From Chitinophaga cymbidii (GTDB taxonomy: Bacteria > Bacteroidota > Bacteroidia > Chitinophagales > Chitinophagaceae): 64,000 bases of DNA. The stretch's first letter is position 1; each line of letters begins with the position of its first letter. Of the stretch, positions 62,188 through 64,000 are shown one piece after another. The stretch is taken from assembly GCF_007992715.1 (NCBI RefSeq), contig NZ_BKAU01000006.1, positions 1 to 64,000 of the forward strand. The letters run 5' to 3'. The notes beneath the pieces are model-generated. The model was not told the DNA's origin. It saw only the letters and a list, made by a program, of their open reading frames with translations, and searched no databases. The translations under genes and the position numbers were made by a program.

Positions 62188-63636
62188 ATGAAAAAGATAT
62201 TTTTTATACTGATTGTATTCTTCGCCGCCGGTTGTAAAAAGCAGCTGACGGAAGATCCGCAGGGCCTGGTGGTAGGCTCCATTGCGCTGAGCAATATGGC
62301 TGGTCTGGAATCCGCGCTGAGCGGGGCTTATGCCAGCCTGCAGGTAGGCTTCGAAAGCGGCTTTGTGACCGTTTCACAGATCGCGATGTGCATGGGTGCG
62401 GACGACCTTACCACACATCCGGGTTCTAACAAGGAAGAGTTCCGCGAATTTGACCAGTTCAATGTTTCCTCATTGAACAGCCGCATGAATCCCATCTGGC
62501 GCGGTTGCTACAAAACGATCCAGTCCACCACCAATATCATCAACAATTATACGGCGGTGACGGACGGCGAAGAAGCGAAGATCCACGAGATCGTGGGTGA
62601 AGCCTATTTCCTGCGCGCGCTGTGTTATTACTGGCTTACCCGCTACTGGGGCGCTGTACCCATCATCCCTACGGAAAAATACCTGGAAGAATACCTGAAG
62701 CTGGAAAAAAGTTCCCCGGCTGAAGTATATAAACTGGTAGAAGCCGATCTCGCCAAAGCGGAAGAGTGGGTGCCCAACACCAAACGCAATCCCGGCCGGC
62801 CCAACAAAGGCTCCGTGAAAGCATTGCTGGCCGATGTATACCTCACGCAAGGCGGATGGCCGATCAATGACGCGTCCAAATATGCGCTGGCCGCCGCAAA
62901 AGCAAAAGAGGTGATCGACAACAAGGCTGTGTATGGCTTTGATCTTTACCAGGACGGTTTCCTGAAGATATTCGCCGGCGGTACCCCCGAAGATGTATTC
63001 ACCATCTTCACGCGCGGCAACTGGATCACCTATAACTCCTTCTACGGCGTATCCGGTATGCCCGACGAAGAAGCCGGCTGGAGCGACTTCTTCCCGGAAA
63101 TGAATTTCTACAACAACTTCCCCGAAGGCTCCCGCAAGGATGCGACCTTCTCCCTGGAATTTACCAAACCCGGCACCACCACGCCTATACCCTGGCAGGA
63201 CCTCGCCACCAAGCATCCGTACTATAAAAAGTTCAGGATTCAGAACGGAAAGGCGGATGTGTACATGTCCAACAGCCCCGTGCTGATGATACGGTACGCG
63301 CATGTGCTCCTGATCTACGCGGAAGCGCAGGCCCGGTCTTCCGCCGCTCCCAATACGGACGCCTATAACGCGGTCAATGCCGTGCGTTTGCGTGCCGGTC
63401 TTGGTAACATCTCCGGCCTCGGAAAAGAGGACTTCCTCAAAGCCGTGATCGACGAAAGAGCCTGGGAGTTCGCAGGTGAATGGAACCGCTGGTTTGACCT
63501 CGTGCGGCTGGACATGGTAGCCGCTGCGAATGAAAACAAACACCCGGACGACCTGGAACCCATCGGTACCATCACGCAGGATAAGTACTGGATGCCTATT
63601 CCGGGCGCGGATGCCCTGGTGAACCCGAATCTGTAA
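62188..63636 (+). CDS. SusD/RagB family lipoprotein of the sigma-controlled locus
   Basis: The frame opens at 62134, but the ATG at 62188 (MKKIFFILIVFFAAGCKK) gives the lipoprotein signal with Cys16; the protein is 482 residues. Typical features are AEDPQGLV-like start (LTEDPQGLVVG), YFLRALCYYWLTRYWGAVPI, SVKALLADVYLTQGGWP, and the C-terminal RYAHVLLIYAEAQAR and FDLVRLDMV helices. It binds the ligand above the SusC channel at the cell surface. The sequence is unlike the SusD at 42618, so the two SusCD pairs probably handle different substrates. Confidence 0.94.
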   Translation: MKKIFFILIVFFAAGCKKQLTEDPQGLVVGSIALSNMAGLESALSGAYASLQVGFESGFVTVSQIAMCMGADDLTTHPGSNKEEFREFDQFNVSSLNSRMNPIWRGCYKTIQSTTNIINNYTAVTDGEEAKIHEIVGEAYFLRALCYYWLTRYWGAVPIIPTEKYLEEYLKLEKSSPAEVYKLVEADLAKAEEWVPNTKRNPGRPNKGSVKALLADVYLTQGGWPINDASKYALAAAKAKEVIDNKAVYGFDLYQDGFLKIFAGGTPEDVFTIFTRGNWITYNSFYGVSGMPDEEAGWSDFFPEMNFYNNFPEGSRKDATFSLEFTKPGTTTPIPWQDLATKHPYYKKFRIQNGKADVYMSNSPVLMIRYAHVLLIYAEAQARSSAAPNTDAYNAVNAVRLRAGLGNISGLGKEDFLKAVIDERAWEFAGEWNRWFDLVRLDMVAAANENKHPDDLEPIGTITQDKYWMPIPGADALVNPNL

Positions 63637-63640
63637 ACGG

Positions 63641-63673
63641 ACGGGCGGCTAAAAAATACCTTTAGCCGCCCGT
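63641..63673 (+). other. Strong palindromic hairpin after SusD
   Basis: ACGGGCGGCTAAA (63641-63653) and TTTAGCCGCCCGT (63661-63673) are 13-base perfect arms around a 7-base loop. No T run follows, so partial termination or mRNA protection between SusD and the next gene is more likely than full termination. Confidence 0.55.
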
Positions 63674-63743
63674 ATCGTATCGTATTGAATAGTGTTGGCC
63701 CGAATCGAGAAAGAATCCTATCCACGTATAAAATGAAAACGTT

Positions 63744-64000
63744 ATGAAAAACAAATTTACAACACTCCTCGTGTTGTTCAGTCTGCTGCTGTGCGGCAAG
63801 CTGAATGCACAATTTCTCCTGCTGGATGATATGGAAGGCAACGGTCCCTGCTCCGGCAGATGGACCTACTACGCCGGCGCCGGCGCTACCGGGAAAGTAG
63901 AGTTCGGCGTACCGAACCCGCAACCCTCCGGCCTCAACACCAGCTCACACGTAGCAAAATTCACCAAAGACACCACCTGTTTCGAGTACATGAGCGCCAA
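63744..64000 (+). CDS. Secreted protein, 3' truncated by window
   Basis: The ATG at 63744 starts a signal peptide (MKNKFTTLLVLFSLLLCGKLNAQ). An earlier ATG at 63733 stops after four codons. The visible 85 residues (LLLDDMEGNGPCSGRWTYYAG, GKVEFGVPNPQPSGLNTSSHVAKFTKD, CFEYMSA) are typical for the start of a surface glycan-binding or glycoside-hydrolase-associated domain behind a SusCD pair. The family cannot be fixed from so short a piece. The gene runs past the end of the window. Confidence 0.75.
   Translation, partial: MKNKFTTLLVLFSLLLCGKLNAQFLLLDDMEGNGPCSGRWTYYAGAGATGKVEFGVPNPQPSGLNTSSHVAKFTKDTTCFEYMSA

Noticed and set aside
62470..63543. A 357-codon open frame antisense to the second susD
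   Set aside because: The SusD protein is complete and conserved; the antisense frame has no family character.

Overview
This window comes from a Bacteroidota chromosome, most likely Chitinophagaceae and Chitinophaga-like. The evidence is two SusC/SusD pairs, an ECF sigma/FecR pair, type IX secretion parts (PorP/SprF-like, PorV-like, DUF6089, CHU_C and type A sorting domains), TTG-N19/20-TAnnTTTG promoters and weak Shine-Dalgarno use. Base composition is moderately GC-rich, with AT-richer accessory islands at about 1.4-3.8 kb and 36.2-38.0 kb. No rRNA, CRISPR array, complete insertion sequence or replication origin was seen.

Layout. 1-3.7 kb: the 3' end of an RHS polymorphic toxin gene, a DUF2750 protein that probably acts as its immunity factor, and a secreted coiled-coil protein. 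3.8-14.2 kb: a MoeA-like protein that has lost part of its active site, then a minus-strand block of TamB, the lipoprotein TamL, a small CHU_C surface protein and PorP/SprF. 14.3-17.9 kb: a DUF6089 barrel protein, a His-rich secreted peptide, a small membrane protein, a candidate structured RNA and an AraC regulator. 17.9-27.1 kb: housekeeping genes (prfC, ABC permease, tsaD, GH29 fucosidase, trmN6, a saccharopine-dehydrogenase-like enzyme, tRNA-Leu, a methyltransferase). 27.2-36.3 kb: a two-component system and a minus-strand operon of a TonB-domain protein, a 1583-residue Ig-repeat adhesin with a type IX signal, and a PorV-like protein. 36.5-42.6 kb: a second identical tRNA-Leu, a Fic module, an orphan gene, a sulfatase, a rhomboid pseudoprotease, and an HxlR/DoxX-like pair. 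42.6-47.5 kb: SusD and SusC on the minus strand. 47.5-56.6 kb: small membrane proteins (one frameshifted), a MutS-like ATPase, a GH13 enzyme, VOC, zinc-less Fpg/Nei and flavin reductase proteins, and a three-gene DUF4886/DoxX-like/FAD-oxidoreductase operon. 56.6-64 kb: sigma factor, FecR, STN-type SusC, SusD and the start of a secreted protein, which together form a sigma-regulated glycan-uptake locus that runs off the window.

How they work together. Most of the window serves the cell envelope: outer-membrane assembly (TamL/TamB), export of surface proteins through the type IX system, and nutrient import through SusCD. Two separate cargo genes each sit next to an outer-membrane partner of the matching class (CHU_C with PorP/SprF; type A sorting domain with PorV). 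The least conventional loci are the PorV-adhesin operon, the rhomboid pseudoprotease, the degenerate MoeA, the Fic two-gene island beside a tRNA, and the structured RNA candidate at 16.6-16.75 kb.
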